Positions 36,301-60,070 are shown, counted from the stretch's first letter. The stretch is DNA of 64,000 bases from Myxocyprinus asiaticus (GCF_019703515.2 NC_059346.1:54351501-54415500); one strand, 5' to 3'. Notes: generated from the sequence alone by a model not told the origin. Program-made: numbers and translations.

Positions 36301-38349
36301 CTGAGAAATAGGTCGTGCAAAAGGGGCCGGTGGAAGAAGTTGGACAGAGTAAAATGTTCGGATTTGGTATGATTTTTTTGACCACTTCTTTATTTTTATG
36401 ATATTTTCGTTTCGTTTGAAGCATTATTTGAATTTAGAAAATGTTTTGGTTTCATTTTTTTGTCTTTCAATAAATACATTTTTCAAAATCGACAGGTATA
36501 AGAAGAAGTGCATTCCAATAAAATCACTGTTAATACTAGCCATGATTTGTGTGTCAGTAGATAAAAATTATTAATAATACTTACATTCTCTATAATTTAA
36601 TGGAGCGTAAATCAGAATCACATTTTCCATGCGTATAAAAGGAGCAAATCACTGTCATAGAAATATGCCAAACATTCAACAAGGACACAGTTAATGCACA
36701 AAAGAACACAAGTCCATTTTTCTATTCTGATAATTCTTTACATACAGTCCACTTACACTATCAACTTCTTATGAATGTGCTGTCTTTGTTTATATCGCTG
36801 GTGCCTGACAGGGAATGGACTATATAATAGGACACAGACAGTGCCGGAGAAGAACACCAGAAGTGCACTTGACCCAGCCCATTAGCACTTTGTGCACACT
36901 ATTTCCCCAAACCTACTAGCGCCTAGACTTAGAGCATGACTGCATGAAAATACCAAAACTTCCTGGCCATGCCCATTGACTTTGTGTCTATGACTTATGG
37001 CATAGTGCTGCGCTTATTGCTAGTGCTCCTAAAATAGGGCCTATAATCTACTGCATATACAGTTTATTACTTTAAATCAGCTTCTTTTACTGATCTTGTG
37101 TGAATTCTACTCATAGAATGAGGAATGAAGTCATTGATAACACATTGTAATGGCCCATTAGTTAAGGTTTTACATGTAGTCTTGTGTGTCCTCATGTTTA
37201 AAGGCTCCTCTAAACGTCTGAATGTTCGCAAACAGTACATTGTCGCTCAGCTGTTTCAAACTTCTTTTTGGCTCTGAGTGAAGAACGAAGAAGCACTTTG
37301 CCGTGAGTATACTAAGGCTGCCATTCTGCCAAACATCTTATTTCGTGTTTCATGGAAAGTCACAAAGGTCCAACATGAGTAAATGATTTTGAATTTTGAA
37401 CATTTTAATTTTGGGGGTACCATCCCTTTAAATAATCCTTTGGTGTGACAAATTGATTTATTTTTTTAAAGGTACAAATATTCCATGTAGTCTCTCAATT
37501 AATGAACTGAATGCATAATCACTATTAAAGGATTAAGAAAATGTTAATGTTAAAATATCTTCAGATTCAGTAAAGCACGTAACACTGCAGGGCAAATCTG
37601 TGATACATCATGCTAACTTCCCAAATGTCTTTTTTTTTCATTCAAATTGAGATTGTGTGTAATTACTGGGAAATGCAAATAATTATGACCATTCAGCCTT
37701 TCATTTGTTGCATTACAAATCATAAACACTCTGTAACTATTTGCAATTCAGAAATGAAATAATAAAAAGATCTTTTATGAAGAAATACAAGCTGTTTAAT
37801 TGTGAGAAGTAGTTACCTTTACGGTGCAGTCTTTGGAGCAGGATGAGAAGCGATGTCCGCGATGAGAGAAGGCCAGATGCAGCACCTGATCATGATGCTC
37901 CTTCAGTGTCTGAACCTCAATGCAGGGGATGCAGTCGTATAGCCGCTTGAACTCCCTGTACCACGACACAGCCGCTGCACACATGCAGGCAATGCGTCAG
38001 TACAAGTGCATACAACATGTCCATGAACTTTTGTTTTATTCAACATCAACATTTCAGGTTAGAATTATACATACTTGTCTATGGGTAGGTGAATATTTAA
38101 GAAAACAAATAAACTGAAATAACCTGAATTTTGAATAGCAAATTGGTAAGATTTCTCAATACCTGGATGGCGGGGCACAGATCGCGGGATGCGGTAATAG
38201 TTGTAGAAGAGCTCCTTCCAGAGGAACTCGTCCCGTGACACAGCAGACCACTGTTGGCAGGTGAGTCCAGCGCTCAGCACCGCCTTATGAGGGAGATGCA
38301 GGAAGATTTCCAGCACCAGGCTGTCCGGCAAGCCAGGGCCACTTGCCAT
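24371..38349 (-). CDS. fbxw5: F-box/WD repeat-containing protein 5 (FBXW5)
   Basis: Substrate receptor of SCF and CUL4-DDB1 ubiquitin ligases; SASS6 and EPS8 are known targets in mammals. Coding exons, 5' to 3' on -: 38349-38163, 37974-37817, 35088-34905, 34819-34671, 34263-33937, 32209-32026, 28266-28119, 27696-27484, 24641-24371. Phases join throughout, giving 606 residues (human 566). The F-box is at residues 7-52 ([27 protein letters not shown]). WD repeats follow: [88 protein letters not shown] and [11 protein letters not shown]. Exon 5 has an Ala-Gln run (about 272-287) and an acidic run (about 297-312), which explain part of the extra length. The start is the first Met after an acceptor at 38359, so the upstream UTR exon is unplaced. 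It lies tail-to-tail with traf2 and follows alad on the same strand. Confidence 0.95.
24779..25530. repeat. Probable interspersed repeat in the terminal fbxw5 3'-side intron
   Basis: Phrases such as 'gacatttttgtc' recur at both ends (24806 and 25470). The middle resembles dispersed fish repeats ('aaaaatgtccccattgaaac'). Lies in the intron 24642-27483. Family and exact limits are uncertain. Confidence 0.35.
26650..27336. mobile_element. 'ttcttaag'-rich MITE copy carrying SINE copy 2
   Basis: Shares 'aagatgttatttacggcgat' with the element at 30352-31004 and ends 'ggtttcgtgaatccagcccc'. Many 'cttaag' units occur on both sides. SINE copy 2 (26793-27230) is inserted in it. Confidence 0.6.
26793..27230 (-). 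mobile_element. tRNA-derived SINE, copy 2
   Basis: Same family and orientation as 2988-3405: poly(T) at 26793-26808 (its A tail), then the body, and the tRNA-like head at 27130-27230 (B box 'gggattcgaactagc' on +). Lies in an fbxw5 intron in the same orientation as the gene. Confidence 0.88.
27738..27966. repeat. Short interspersed repeat, 'cttccatgac' family
   Basis: Starts 'cagggttcccacacctttt' and ends 'ttccaagcctagaaatcac', with 'acttccatgac' near both ends. Starts 42 bp upstream (gene sense) of the fbxw5 exon 27696-27484, so it occupies the space before that exon's acceptor. Confidence 0.5.
28760..31735 (+). pseudogene. L2-clade LINE reverse transcriptase, decayed, antisense in fbxw5 intron
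   Basis: Recognisable RT segments: [17 protein letters not shown] text around 29725, [20 protein letters not shown], then [15 protein letters not shown] (29985-30035). The polymerase YADD box is lost: about 30085-30105 reads HHCDADAMQ. Further C-terminal pieces ([18 protein letters not shown] in a shifted frame) and the 3' tail 'gcatctgctaaatgactaaa' end at about 31735. An MITE (30352-31004) splits it. Many stops show it is inactive. Confidence 0.8.
30352..31004. mobile_element. MITE-like element with 'ggccggattcatgaaa' ends, inside the L2 LINE
   Basis: The left end 'ggggccggattcatgaaaat' is inverted relative to the right end 'aaggtttcaggaatccac'. The interior has repeated TTCTTAAG units. 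LINE-like sequence continues on both sides, so it inserted after the LINE. A decayed relative lies at 26650-27336. Confidence 0.72.
33118..33530 (-). mobile_element. tRNA-derived SINE, copy 3
   Basis: Same family as copies 1 and 2, with the tail at the left ('tttttttctccccaatttgg') and the tRNA head at the right ('tactgagctacacagtc'). It has small deletions in the B-box region. Lies in the fbxw5 intron 32210-33936. Confidence 0.85.
36100..37043. mobile_element. MITE-like element with 'gggctctatttt' ends in fbxw5 intron
   Basis: The left end 'agggctctattttcatga' and right end 'ctcctaaaatagggcctat' are inverted repeats. GC-rich subterminal arms ('gctaacgcagcgcaacg', 'gcatagtgctgcgctta') are partly complementary. 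No coding frame. Confidence 0.75.
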
Positions 38350-38478
38350 CCTGACATCCTGAGAGAACAGAACATTAACAATGTCTATCATCAGTCAAAA
38401 CATGTCAGCATAACATTCTTATGTGATAAGCAGAGGACAGAATGAATGAAGAATTCCTTGATGGTAAAGCGTTCTTTC

Positions 38479-39170
38479 ATTAAAACCCTGTTCACACTGC
38501 CAGCGACACAACCCCACTCATTTTCAATGAAAGCACAGCGAATTCATGCAACACAAGCTGTCGCGGCCGTTGGCGACAGGGATCGCTGTGGAGAGGGACA
38601 AGACAAATTGAGAAAATTTCAACTTTATGCAAATGACGAGCGACATTACGAGCGACTACCAATGAGAGTGAAGACAGCGGAGCTAACGTCATCTGTCACC
38701 TGGCAGACTGGAGACGAGTGCAGGCAAGACGGAGGAGACGTTTCAGCATCGTGAGGGATTTTTACTTGTCTGTAACCACATGCAAGGACATAATAAAACA
38801 ATGATGCATGGAAAAGCATGTCAGAAACTGTCTGCATTCCAAGTGAGTTTGATTAATTCATTCATGATAGACTGATCGTCTTGTTAATGATTTAATGCAC
38901 TGAACACTGCTACACATTATATAAAACACTCTACACTGCAGAATGTACATTTTTAGAAACAAGATAACTGATTCCTTGTCAAATTGTAATGATATCTTAA
39001 TTTTACCGGTATTAGGTCCCATCCGTGATCATATTTTCAAAAGCTATGGCCAGACGTGCAGTCCTCCAATAACGTTACAGCAACAAACAGTAGGAACACC
39101 AACTAACAACACAGATCGCAGAGTCTAGCGACACCAAGCCACAAAGTCGCTGGCGGTGTGAACAGGGCTT
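38479..39170. mobile_element. MITE-like element with 'ccctgttcacac' ends
   Basis: The left end 'aaaccctgttcacactgcc' and right end 'ggcggtgtgaacagggcttt' are inverted repeats; adjacent 'agcgacac' and 'gtcgctgg' extend the arms. Starts about 120 bp upstream of the first fbxw5 coding exon. Confidence 0.78.
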
Positions 39171-39483
39171 TAGCCAGAGAAAAAGCCTGGTGGTGTAGTG
39201 CGTCTCATGAAAACAGACATTGTTGGAGATAAAAAGAACTGTTTCAATGCTCTGAACCTGCCAAACTTGCTTTTGCAGATTCCTTGACACAGAGGAAGTC
39301 TCTCGTCTAGTGTGAACTTCTAGTCTAGTCCACTCGCAGCTTCACTGCTGGTATGATTGGTGCAAAGCTATTCTCCAGGAATAGCCATGACATTCTCTAC
39401 CTGTCCATACGTTCCACTTCAACTGGATAAGAAAAAGCTACAAGTGTGGCTCAGCCCTCTCATTTTCTCTCTTTCTAATTTAA

Positions 39484-40490
<1,007 letters not shown>

Positions 40491-41612
40491 CAGCTAAAGC
40501 CCAAAGTATACTTCGGTCAGATATACAGGACGCGCGATGTAAATCTCGTCATCAGCAGAGTGCTCTAGCAATGAATGCGTGCAGCACGATTTTTCTAACT
40601 GTGTGTCTTTAAATGCGCAGACTGCGCGTGCGCCTGGAATTATTTGCACGAATTAGTGGCTCCACAAGGTGGCAACACTCACATTTGAGCTGTTGCTGTC
40701 ACGAAGAAAAGTTAGAAGACATAATCGCCGGTAAATAACAGGAGATGAAGGTAAAAACAACAACAGTAGATATGCACATCAAGAACAACAACCATTTAAG
40801 TATTAATTAGTGTAAAAATAAATTTCAGGCTCAACTTGTGCAGTTGTTGGCTGTCATAACTCTCGGCATGTTTTTTTGACGATTTTTATAAATGTAATAC
40901 CTTAAACATTACATTACCTGCTAAGAATGTACGTTGATGCTAGTGAAAACACTGGAGACCGGAAATTTAAAACAGCCGAATTGTGGAACACTTTCGCATT
41001 CAGGAAAATGATTGATACTTTGACAGGCTAGGAAGGCCAATTTAAGCCTATAAATCCATACGGTTTTGCTTTTTTAATTTTTTTATTCATCTAATTTTTT
41101 AACAGAATTCACACAATAGGTGGTCTAATTTAAAATGTTGTATAAGTAAGCATCAAAACAACAAAGCAGAAAAGGGTTGAAAATGAAAGATGCACCAATA
41201 TAAACATTTTGGATGATTACTAAAGCTGATAATTATTTTATGTTATGATCGATAACTGATATGATGGCCCACATAAATCTACACAGTTTTTCTCATTAAT
41301 TAAATTTAAAAAAAATATATAAAATAAACGGCATTCATTCACATTAAAACACATAGAATTTAGTAAAATCAGGCACCAAAAACATTAACAAAGATTGATT
41401 ATGAAAGATAAAAACAGATCTATTAAAAACTCTATTAGCCTATAGAAATAAACTATTTATTTTACACTCTGATACAACACAGATAATAATCATACGTTAT
41501 GGCAAAAATTAAGAACGTTTTTTTTTTTTTTTTTTTTTACTTTTCACATTTTAACAGAATTAAAATTAACACTATAATATATAAAACATCAGGCTTCAAA
41601 ACAACATACCAT

Positions 41613-42062
41613 CAGTGTTGGGTGTAATGCATTACTAAGTAATTAATTACTGTAATTAAATTACATTTTCATTAAAAAAAGTAAGGGATTACTAAATTTT
41701 TCAGTAATTTAATTACAGTTACTTCAGATATAATTGTGTTAAATACTTTATAGACTATAGAACAATTCTATATAAAACAATAGAGAATTTAAAATCGAAA
41801 TGTAATGTTTTATATGTTTACATGTTTTCTAATTTAACACAGCCCCCTTAATTTCTTTGGCCAGTTCATGAATAATTTATTTGATTTTATATAATTTATT
41901 TGAAAGAAATAAATGAACAGTTTCATGTCTATCTGGTTGAGGTTGATAAGGGTTTTAGAAAGTAATTAGTAATAAGTAATGCAATTACTTTTCAGACAGA
42001 GTAATTATACAGTAATCTAATTACACTGTAGAAGATGTAATTAGTAGTTGGTAATTAATAAC

Positions 42063-42093
<31 letters not shown>

Positions 42094-43017
42094 GTACACT
42101 GGCGGCCAAAAGTTTGGAATAATGTACAGATTTTGCTCTTATAGAAAGAAATGTGAACTTTTATTCACCAAAGTGGCATTCAGCGGATCACAATGTATAG
42201 TCAGGACATTAATAATGTGAAAAATTACTATTACAATTTGAAAAGAATGTTCAGAACTTCTTAAACTACTTTAAAGAGTTCTCATCAAAAAATCCTCCAT
42301 GTGCAGCAATCAAAGCTTTGCAGATCCTTGGCATTCTAGCTGTCAGTTTGTCCAGATACTCAGGTGACATTTCACCCCACACTTCCTGTAGCACTTGCCA
42401 TAGATGTGGCTGTCTTGTCTGGCACTTCTCAAGCACCTTACAGTCTAGCTAATCCCACAAAAGCTCAATGGGGTTAAGATCCATAACACTCTTTTCCAAT
42501 TATCTGTTGTCCAATCTCTGTGTTTCTTTGCCCACTCTAAACTTTTCTTTTTGTTTTTCTGTTTCAAAAGTGGCTTTTTCTTTGCAATTCTTCCCATAAG
42601 GCCTGCACCCCTGAGTCTTCTCTTTACTGTTGTACATGAAACTGGTGTTGAGCGGGTAGAATTCAATGAAGCTGTCAGCTGAGGACATGTGAGGTGTCTA
42701 TTTCTCAAACTAGAGACTCTGATGTTCTTATCCTCTTGTTTAGTTGTACATCTGGTCTTCCACATCTCTTTCTGTCCTTGTTAGAGCCAGTTGTCCTTTG
42801 TCTTTGAAGACTGTAGTGTACACCTTTCTAGATTTGATCAAAAATGACTTTTTTCAAATAGTGATGGTGCTGTTTTTTACATCAGTGATGTCCTGACTAT
42901 ACTTTGTGATCAGTTGAATGCCACTTTGGTGAATTAAAATACCAATTTCCTTCCGAAACAGCTAAATCTGTACATTATTCCAAACTTTTGGCCGCCAGTG
43001 TAACTTACTCAACACTG
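41613..43017. mobile_element. MITE with 'cagtgttggg' ends, host of a Tc1 insertion
   Basis: The left end 'cagtgttgggtgtaatgcat' and right end 'taacttactcaacactg' are inverted; internal 'taattaaattacatttt' and 'agtaatctaattacactg' arms pair. The Tc1-like element 42095-43002 interrupts it close to the right end, next to a poly(T) run at 42063-42089. Confidence 0.75.
42095..43002 (-). mobile_element. Internally deleted Tc1-like element, about 0.9 kb
   Basis: The termini TACACTGGCGGCCAAAAGTT and its reverse complement are perfect over at least 35 bp and flanked by TA. On -, 42765-42445 encodes a transposase remnant (CPQLTASLNSTR; GLMGRIAKKKPLLKQKNKKK; WTTDNWKRVLW). It stops where the first catalytic Asp should follow; the rest of the catalytic domain is deleted. 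Confidence 0.85.
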
Positions 43018-43083
43018 CATAACAGTACGAGACTGATTAGATGAAACAACAATGCATTAACTGTTATTTTTCAAAGGACGCAC

Positions 43084-43084
<1 letters not shown>

Positions 43085-43131
<47 letters not shown>
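43085..43131. repeat. (TA)n microsatellite
   Basis: About 23 uninterrupted TA units. Confidence 0.95.
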
Positions 43132-43137
<6 letters not shown>

Positions 43138-44585
43138 TTTGGTGGTTATATTTGGCAGCTGTTTTCATGTCATGGCTGACATTATAAATCTATACTGTTC
43201 TCTGTTTAACTTCATTCAAGCTCAAGTGTAGAACTGCACATGCTACAGGCGTTATAAACATTATGATTTACAGCAGACAAAATGATAACAGTTCGCTTTC
43301 TTTTGAAAAAATGACATTACTGCGGCATATAATAAGTATGTACTGTCTGAACTGACGAAAGTAACCCTGTTATAACACTCATATATCGCTGTTAAGAGTG
43401 TTATTCTCTTTAGCAGCTAATAACACAAGCTAAGCTCATTACCAGCGCTCGTCATACACCGAACAAGCTGTTTGACACTATATAACACGCTGATCTTTAA
43501 TTATATTATACATTACCTGCCAAACGCCGCAACGTGTGGAATAAATACTACGTTTAAAGCCACGGAAAAGATTTCATCCTCAATTTGTTGCAGCTCCGTT
43601 AAATCGATTAGCACAATTTCTAGTCTCCAATAATCGATCACCGATGTAAATAATACATGCTGGATGATTTCACGTCAAACTAGTCGATCACAGACAGTGT
43701 GGATGGCAGCTGTGTCGTTGGACGTGTCAGGCTGATGAATTTACCTCTTTGGAAGAAATAAAGGAAATAAAAAAAATCAACTATGTTACTTTGATTAATC
43801 ATGAGAGGTAAGATGAAGCCTGATATTAAGCTCTCTAACATTCCAAATGTTTCTTTAATTTATTAGCTATTAAAAACAGAATAATTACTCTGTTTAATGC
43901 TCAAATTGTGTATGCAATTTGAATAAAAGTGTAGGTATAATGGTCAGTATAAGCAAGTATTGTATTTTAATTTAAATATATTTAACTTAATGGGCCAGCT
44001 GGGTCTGTGTAGAAGAAAGCTGACACTGGCCATATCATTTTACATGGTGCAGCAAAGAAAATAATCCTGGTCAAAAATCCTAAAGGAATTTTTATTCCTA
44101 TCGGAATGCATGTCATAATTTGATCAATCCTGAATAATCCTAATGATATCATAAAGGTATTGAATAAGATCCTACTGCATATGCTGAAATTCCTACAGGA
44201 TTGTTTGTGGATTGAATCCACAGGATTCATATAGAGGATGAGTTCTGTTGAACGTTGTGCAATCTTTATGAGAACTCTACATGTATTGCATTATAAATGT
44301 CATTTGAAATGTTATTTATGTCCTCTTAGGGCTTTCTTATCTGTCTGAGAGGCTGGCTTCATGTCTCACGTCTTCAAAAAGAGTCACAAACACGGGGTGA
44401 CAAGGAAACAGTAAGTAATACATGGAAATATTCCTTTTTTTGTGTGTGTGTGTGTGTGTGGAACTTTTTCGTAAAAATTCATAGTGTTTTTCCGCATTTT
44501 CTTCTCCTACAGGACAGCAAGTATGGTCAGTCTCTGGGGCACCTCCACTGAGCAACCCCTCTTAACAAGCTAATAAAACATCCAT

Positions 44586-45236
44586 TAAAGGGGTAGTTCA
44601 CCCAGAAATTCTCTCATTATAACCCTCAAGCCATCCCAGATGTGTATGACTTTCTTTCTTCTGCAGAACCCACATTATGATTTTTAGAAGAATATTTCAG
44701 CTCTGTAGGTCCATACAATGCAAGTGAATGGTGACCTAAACTTCGAAGGTCCAAAAATCACATAAAGGCAGCATAAAAGTAATCCATATGACTCCAGTGG
44801 TTTAATCCATATCTTCTGAAGCGATATGATAGGTGTGGGTGAGAAAGTCTATTTTACTATAAATCTCCACTTTCACTTTCTTCTTCTTTTGTTTTTGGCG
44901 ATTCACATTCTTCATGCATATCACCACCTACTGGCCAGGGAGAAGAATTTATAGTCAAAAATGACTTTAATATTGATCTGTTTCTCACCCATCTATCGTA
45001 TCACTTGGATTTAATCATATTGATTACTTTTATGCTGCCTTTATGTGCTTTTTGGAGCTTCAGATATTTGGTCACCATTCACTTGCATTGTAAGAACTTA
45101 CAGAGCTGAAATATTCTTCTAAAAATCTTCATTTGTGTTCAGCAGAGGAAAGAAAGTCATACACATCTGGGATGGCATGAGGGTGAGTAAATGATGAGAG
45201 AATTTTCATTTTTGGCTGAAATATCCCTTTAAGATG
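44586..45236. mobile_element. MITE-like 'agttcacccag' element, well preserved
   Basis: The left half ('aaaggggtagttcacccag', 'catcccagatgtgtatgact', 'ttcttctgcagaac') is mirrored in the right half ('gttcagcagaggaaagaa', 'gtcatacacatctgggatgg', 'ttggctgaaatatccctt'). Close relatives occur at 53479-54160, 57551-57990 and 63270-63675. Confidence 0.82.
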
Positions 45237-45631
45237 TGAATGTCGTGGTGGACAACCTCTTTTCCTACACAGACAGTAATGAAGAACTGCCTGTAAACTC
45301 TGTGAAGAGGATGGGCAGTTCTGATAACCTGTTCAGTTCATGAAGAAAACATAATAAACAAATATTGTTCATACCTGGGTTTAACTTTATTTTCATCTTT
45401 CTGGTTATGTAATGATAGACATTTTGTAGATAAACTACAGCAAACACTGTAAAGCTTAAAACAGAGATACAAAGAGGACATTCAATATTAGTATAATTAT
45501 AACAAAATTAATTTGAGAACTAAACAGCTGTAATTATAAACATGAGGTCCACTTTCAGTGCTATTACAATCTTAGAGATTCATATTAAAAGAAAACAGAT
45601 CCATGGTTACAGAAATTATGAAATAATTGCC

Positions 45632-45632
<1 letters not shown>

Positions 45633-45662
<30 letters not shown>
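45633..45662. repeat. (AAT)n microsatellite
   Basis: About ten AAT/TAA units in the presumed alad 3'UTR or just downstream. Confidence 0.95.
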
Positions 45663-45664
<2 letters not shown>

Positions 45665-45803
45665 CCATTTAACATTTGAATGATAAAAAATAAACTGCTG
45701 AAGAATGCCATCATTTGAGAACTACAAAATCAAGCTTTTTGAACTTGATACATAAATCAGATAAAAAATATGAGTTGACAAATTATGATTTGTGTAGAAA
45801 TAT

Positions 45804-45809
45804 CTGCTT
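45804..45809 (-). terminator. Candidate alad polyadenylation signal AATAAA
   Basis: AATAAA on - about 75 bp downstream of the alad stop codon at 45884. Others exist further on (for example near 45388), so the true site is not certain. Confidence 0.4.
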
Positions 45810-45883
45810 GTCAGTTTTATTTCAAGTCCTCAGGTTCAGGAAAATCTGCATCAGAAGAATGCTTTAATCCAAGTTCATTTAGA

Positions 45884-57432
<11,549 letters not shown>

Positions 57433-57550
57433 CTTCCTGTACATTAAAATGGAAGACAGAAACTTGCAGACGCATTCTACATTCCCATATAAACCAAATA
57501 CAGAATCACATATCATAGTTACGTACTGCAATAAAGCAAAAATCCTATTC

Positions 57551-57990
57551 TTAAAGGGATAGTTCACCTAAAAAATAAAATTTCCTCATCATTTACTCAC
57601 CCTCATGCCATCCCAGATGTGTATGACTTTCTTTCTTCTGCAGAACACAAATGAAGGTTTTATTAGAATATTTCAGCTCTGTAGGTCCTTACAACACAAA
57701 TAAATGGTGAACAAAATTTGTGAGCTCCAAAAAGCATATAAAGGCAGCATTAAAGTAATCCATAATACTCCAGTGGTTTAATCCATCGTATCCGAGCAAT
57801 AAGATCAATATGCAAGTCCTTTAAGTTGAATGGATTACTTTTATGCTGTATTTATGTGCTTTTAGGTGCTTCAAAGTTCTGTCACCATTCACTTGCATTG
57901 TATGGACCTACAGAGCTGAGATATTCTTCTAAAAATCTTAATTTGTGTTCTGCAGAAGAAAGAAAGTCATACACATCTGGGATGGCATTC
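57551..57990. mobile_element. MITE-like 'agttcaccta' element in alad first intron
   Basis: The left half ('aaagggatagttcaccta', 'catcccagatgtgtatgact') and right half ('gcagaagaaagaaagtcata', 'cacatctgggatggcat') are inverted. The right terminus is cut where a Tc1-derived fragment begins. Confidence 0.78.
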
Positions 57991-57994
57991 TGAG

Positions 57995-58490
57995 ATGATA
58001 TTCTTCTCACCACAATTGTACAGAGTGGGTATCTGAGTTACTGTAGACTTTGTCAGTTCAAACCAGTCTGACCATTCTCTGTTGATCGGTCTCATCAACA
58101 AGGTGTTTCCGTCCACAGAACTGCCCCTCACTGGATCTTTTTTGTTTTTGGCACCATTCGGAGTAAATTCTAGAGACTGTTGTGAGTGAAAATCCCAGGA
58201 GATCAGCAGTTACAGCAATACTCAAACCAGCCCATCTGGCACCAACAATCATCCATGTGTTTATCTAATCAGCCAGTAGTGTGGCAGGAGCTTCAGTTAA
58301 TGTTCCCATCAACCATCAGAATGGGGACAAAATGTGATCTCAGTGATTTGGAGCGTGGCATGATTGTTGGTGCCAGATGGGTTGCTCAGAATGTTATTCT
58401 GAGATGCGGGTTGGCACTGTTTTGGCGGCACGAGGGGGACCTACACAATATTAGGCATGTGGTATAATGTTGTGGCTGATTGGTGTGTAA
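57995..58490 (-). mobile_element. Tc1-like fragment with inverted internal pieces
   Basis: On -, 58252-58058 reads a transposase helix-turn-helix ([46 protein letters not shown]). On +, 58321-58380 reads the segment DLERGMIVGARW again, so part of the coding region is present in both orientations. The right end matches the terminus at 2860-2893. No catalytic domain. Confidence 0.68.
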
Positions 58491-59377
58491 ATATGTGTGT
58501 GTGTGTGTGATAAATATGAATATAGTTGAAAATTATTAATTATTTTTCATATTAAACTATTGAATGTAAGGACTTATTAAGAAAAGTCTGGAGCGGTTGA
58601 GAGCAAGTGGCTGATTAGTTCATTCTTTCCACTCAATTTATGAAAATAAACCTTCTGAATGAATGAGCAGCCACATTCCTGTCATACAACAGAAGCATGC
58701 ATGCAGAAATACTCTCCTTGCAGACAAGACCCATATATTCACCTGCTGAACTGTTTGAAACATTCATTAACGGTCATTAACCTATTTGAATCAATGACTT
58801 GTCTTTTTTGTCTTTTGCATACAAAACAGATGTAGGACTTACTACATTAATTCATAATCTATATGCACTAACAAAAAACGTACTAACCATGTTTGTTTGT
58901 TTTTTTTGTTTTTTTTTGGAAATGTACCATGGTAAATATCACTGTACTGTACTTTCAGTACCATGTAATATTTATTATCATAGTGTATATATCAAATAAC
59001 TTGATATATCATGTTAATCATGTTAATTTAACAAGCATATTAAGTTAAATAATTATTAATTTCTCCATTAATGATGGTGTAAATAAGACAATAATTAGGT
59101 ACTTATACATGGAGGTTTAATAATTTGATTGAAAACTAGTGGAAAAAAGGCAAAACTACAATTCTTACATTACACACCAGGTCTAACAACTAGTTTACAT
59201 CTAAGTGGCTGACAGGTACACATCTCTGAACTACTAGTTAAGCTTAGCAAACTATGATCAAACTGCACAATGTACATTTAAGCCACAATGTTATTGAAAC
59301 TTTGCAAATGCCTCATACTGCAGTCCTTATATAATTGATAGACACCAAGTGAAACCACAAAACCGACAAATACTTAC

Positions 59378-59520
59378 TTCGTCTTTTGTGACAGCGGTTA
59401 TGAAGATGTAACTGAACTGAAGTATTGCTGCTTGGATCTCTTGATCGGTATATGCACTGTTCAGACTGCTCATTGGGTGGCAAAAGCTGTCGGATAATAA
59501 CAATTGCCTATGTGAGACAA
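59378..59520 (-). other. alad: Probable non-coding first exon of alad
   Basis: A strong donor on - (GACGAA|gtaagt) ends at 59378, in a region with no other gene. The first coding exon has its acceptor at 57436, four bases before the ATG, so an upstream UTR exon is needed. The 5' limit is a guess. Confidence 0.5.
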
Positions 59521-59780
59521 ACTTGTTTTCCTCCAGCAGGCGCTTGCCGAAACTCCATTAAGCCGCATTCAAATCTCAGGACATTTATGGTCTTAATAAA
59601 GACATTTGTGCTCTTATAAATGTAATATTTAAAACTCAATCATTTAAAGGAGTCATGTATATACGATACAAATAACTATACGCCCCTGTAATCTCTATAA
59701 AATTATTTTTTAAATCCTCATCAAGTAAACATGAACGATTGTGATTAGTCCATCTTCAGCAGCGCAGAGAAAAGTAACAC

Positions 59781-59812
59781 GTACCACGTGACAAAGTCAG
59801 TCATGTGATTCT
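59781..59812. promoter_or_regulatory. E-box cluster between alad and tmem203
   Basis: CACGTG at 59785-59790 lies in the context ACCACGTGAC, a good USF/TFE-type site, with TCATGTGA close by at 59801-59808. The position fits a shared promoter. Binding is inferred from the motif only. Confidence 0.45.
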
Positions 59813-59920
59813 TTAACAGCGGTCTTGGCAAATATTTTACGCCATAATAATGCTACTTAGAAACATTAATATCCATCAAATAACACAGTGAAGATTCAAA
59901 ATGAAAAAATTATTATTTAG

Positions 59921-60070
59921 TTCTCGCGATATTTCTCGTGTTTCCTGATTGGAGTTCTCGCGATATTTCTATTGTCTCCCAATGGAGTTCTCGCGATATT
60001 TCTCTTGTCTCCCTATGGAGTTCTCGCGATATTTCTCTTGTCTCCTGATTGGAGTTCTCGCGATATTGTC
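59921..60070. promoter_or_regulatory. Five tandem TTCTCGCGATATT units in the alad-tmem203 bidirectional promoter
   Basis: The core TTCTCGCGATATT starts at 59921, 59955, 59988, 60021 and 60055, spaced 34, 33, 33 and 34 bp; the fifth unit is followed by GTC rather than TCT. Between cores, variants of 'tctcctgattggag' include CCAAT-box-like text on both strands. TCTCGCGATA differs by one base from TCTCGCGAGA, a palindromic CpG motif of housekeeping promoters known to bind BANP and also linked to ZBTB33. Confidence 0.75.

Noticed and set aside
44040..44240. AT-rich stretch with repeated 'aatcct' words
   Set aside because: Looks like part of an old dispersed repeat, but I could not pair termini or name a family, so it is not listed as an element.
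59921..60070. Possible CRISPR-like array of regularly spaced repeats
   Set aside because: The genome is vertebrate, the 'spacers' are themselves near-identical and the repeat is only about 13-16 bp. It is a promoter tandem repeat.
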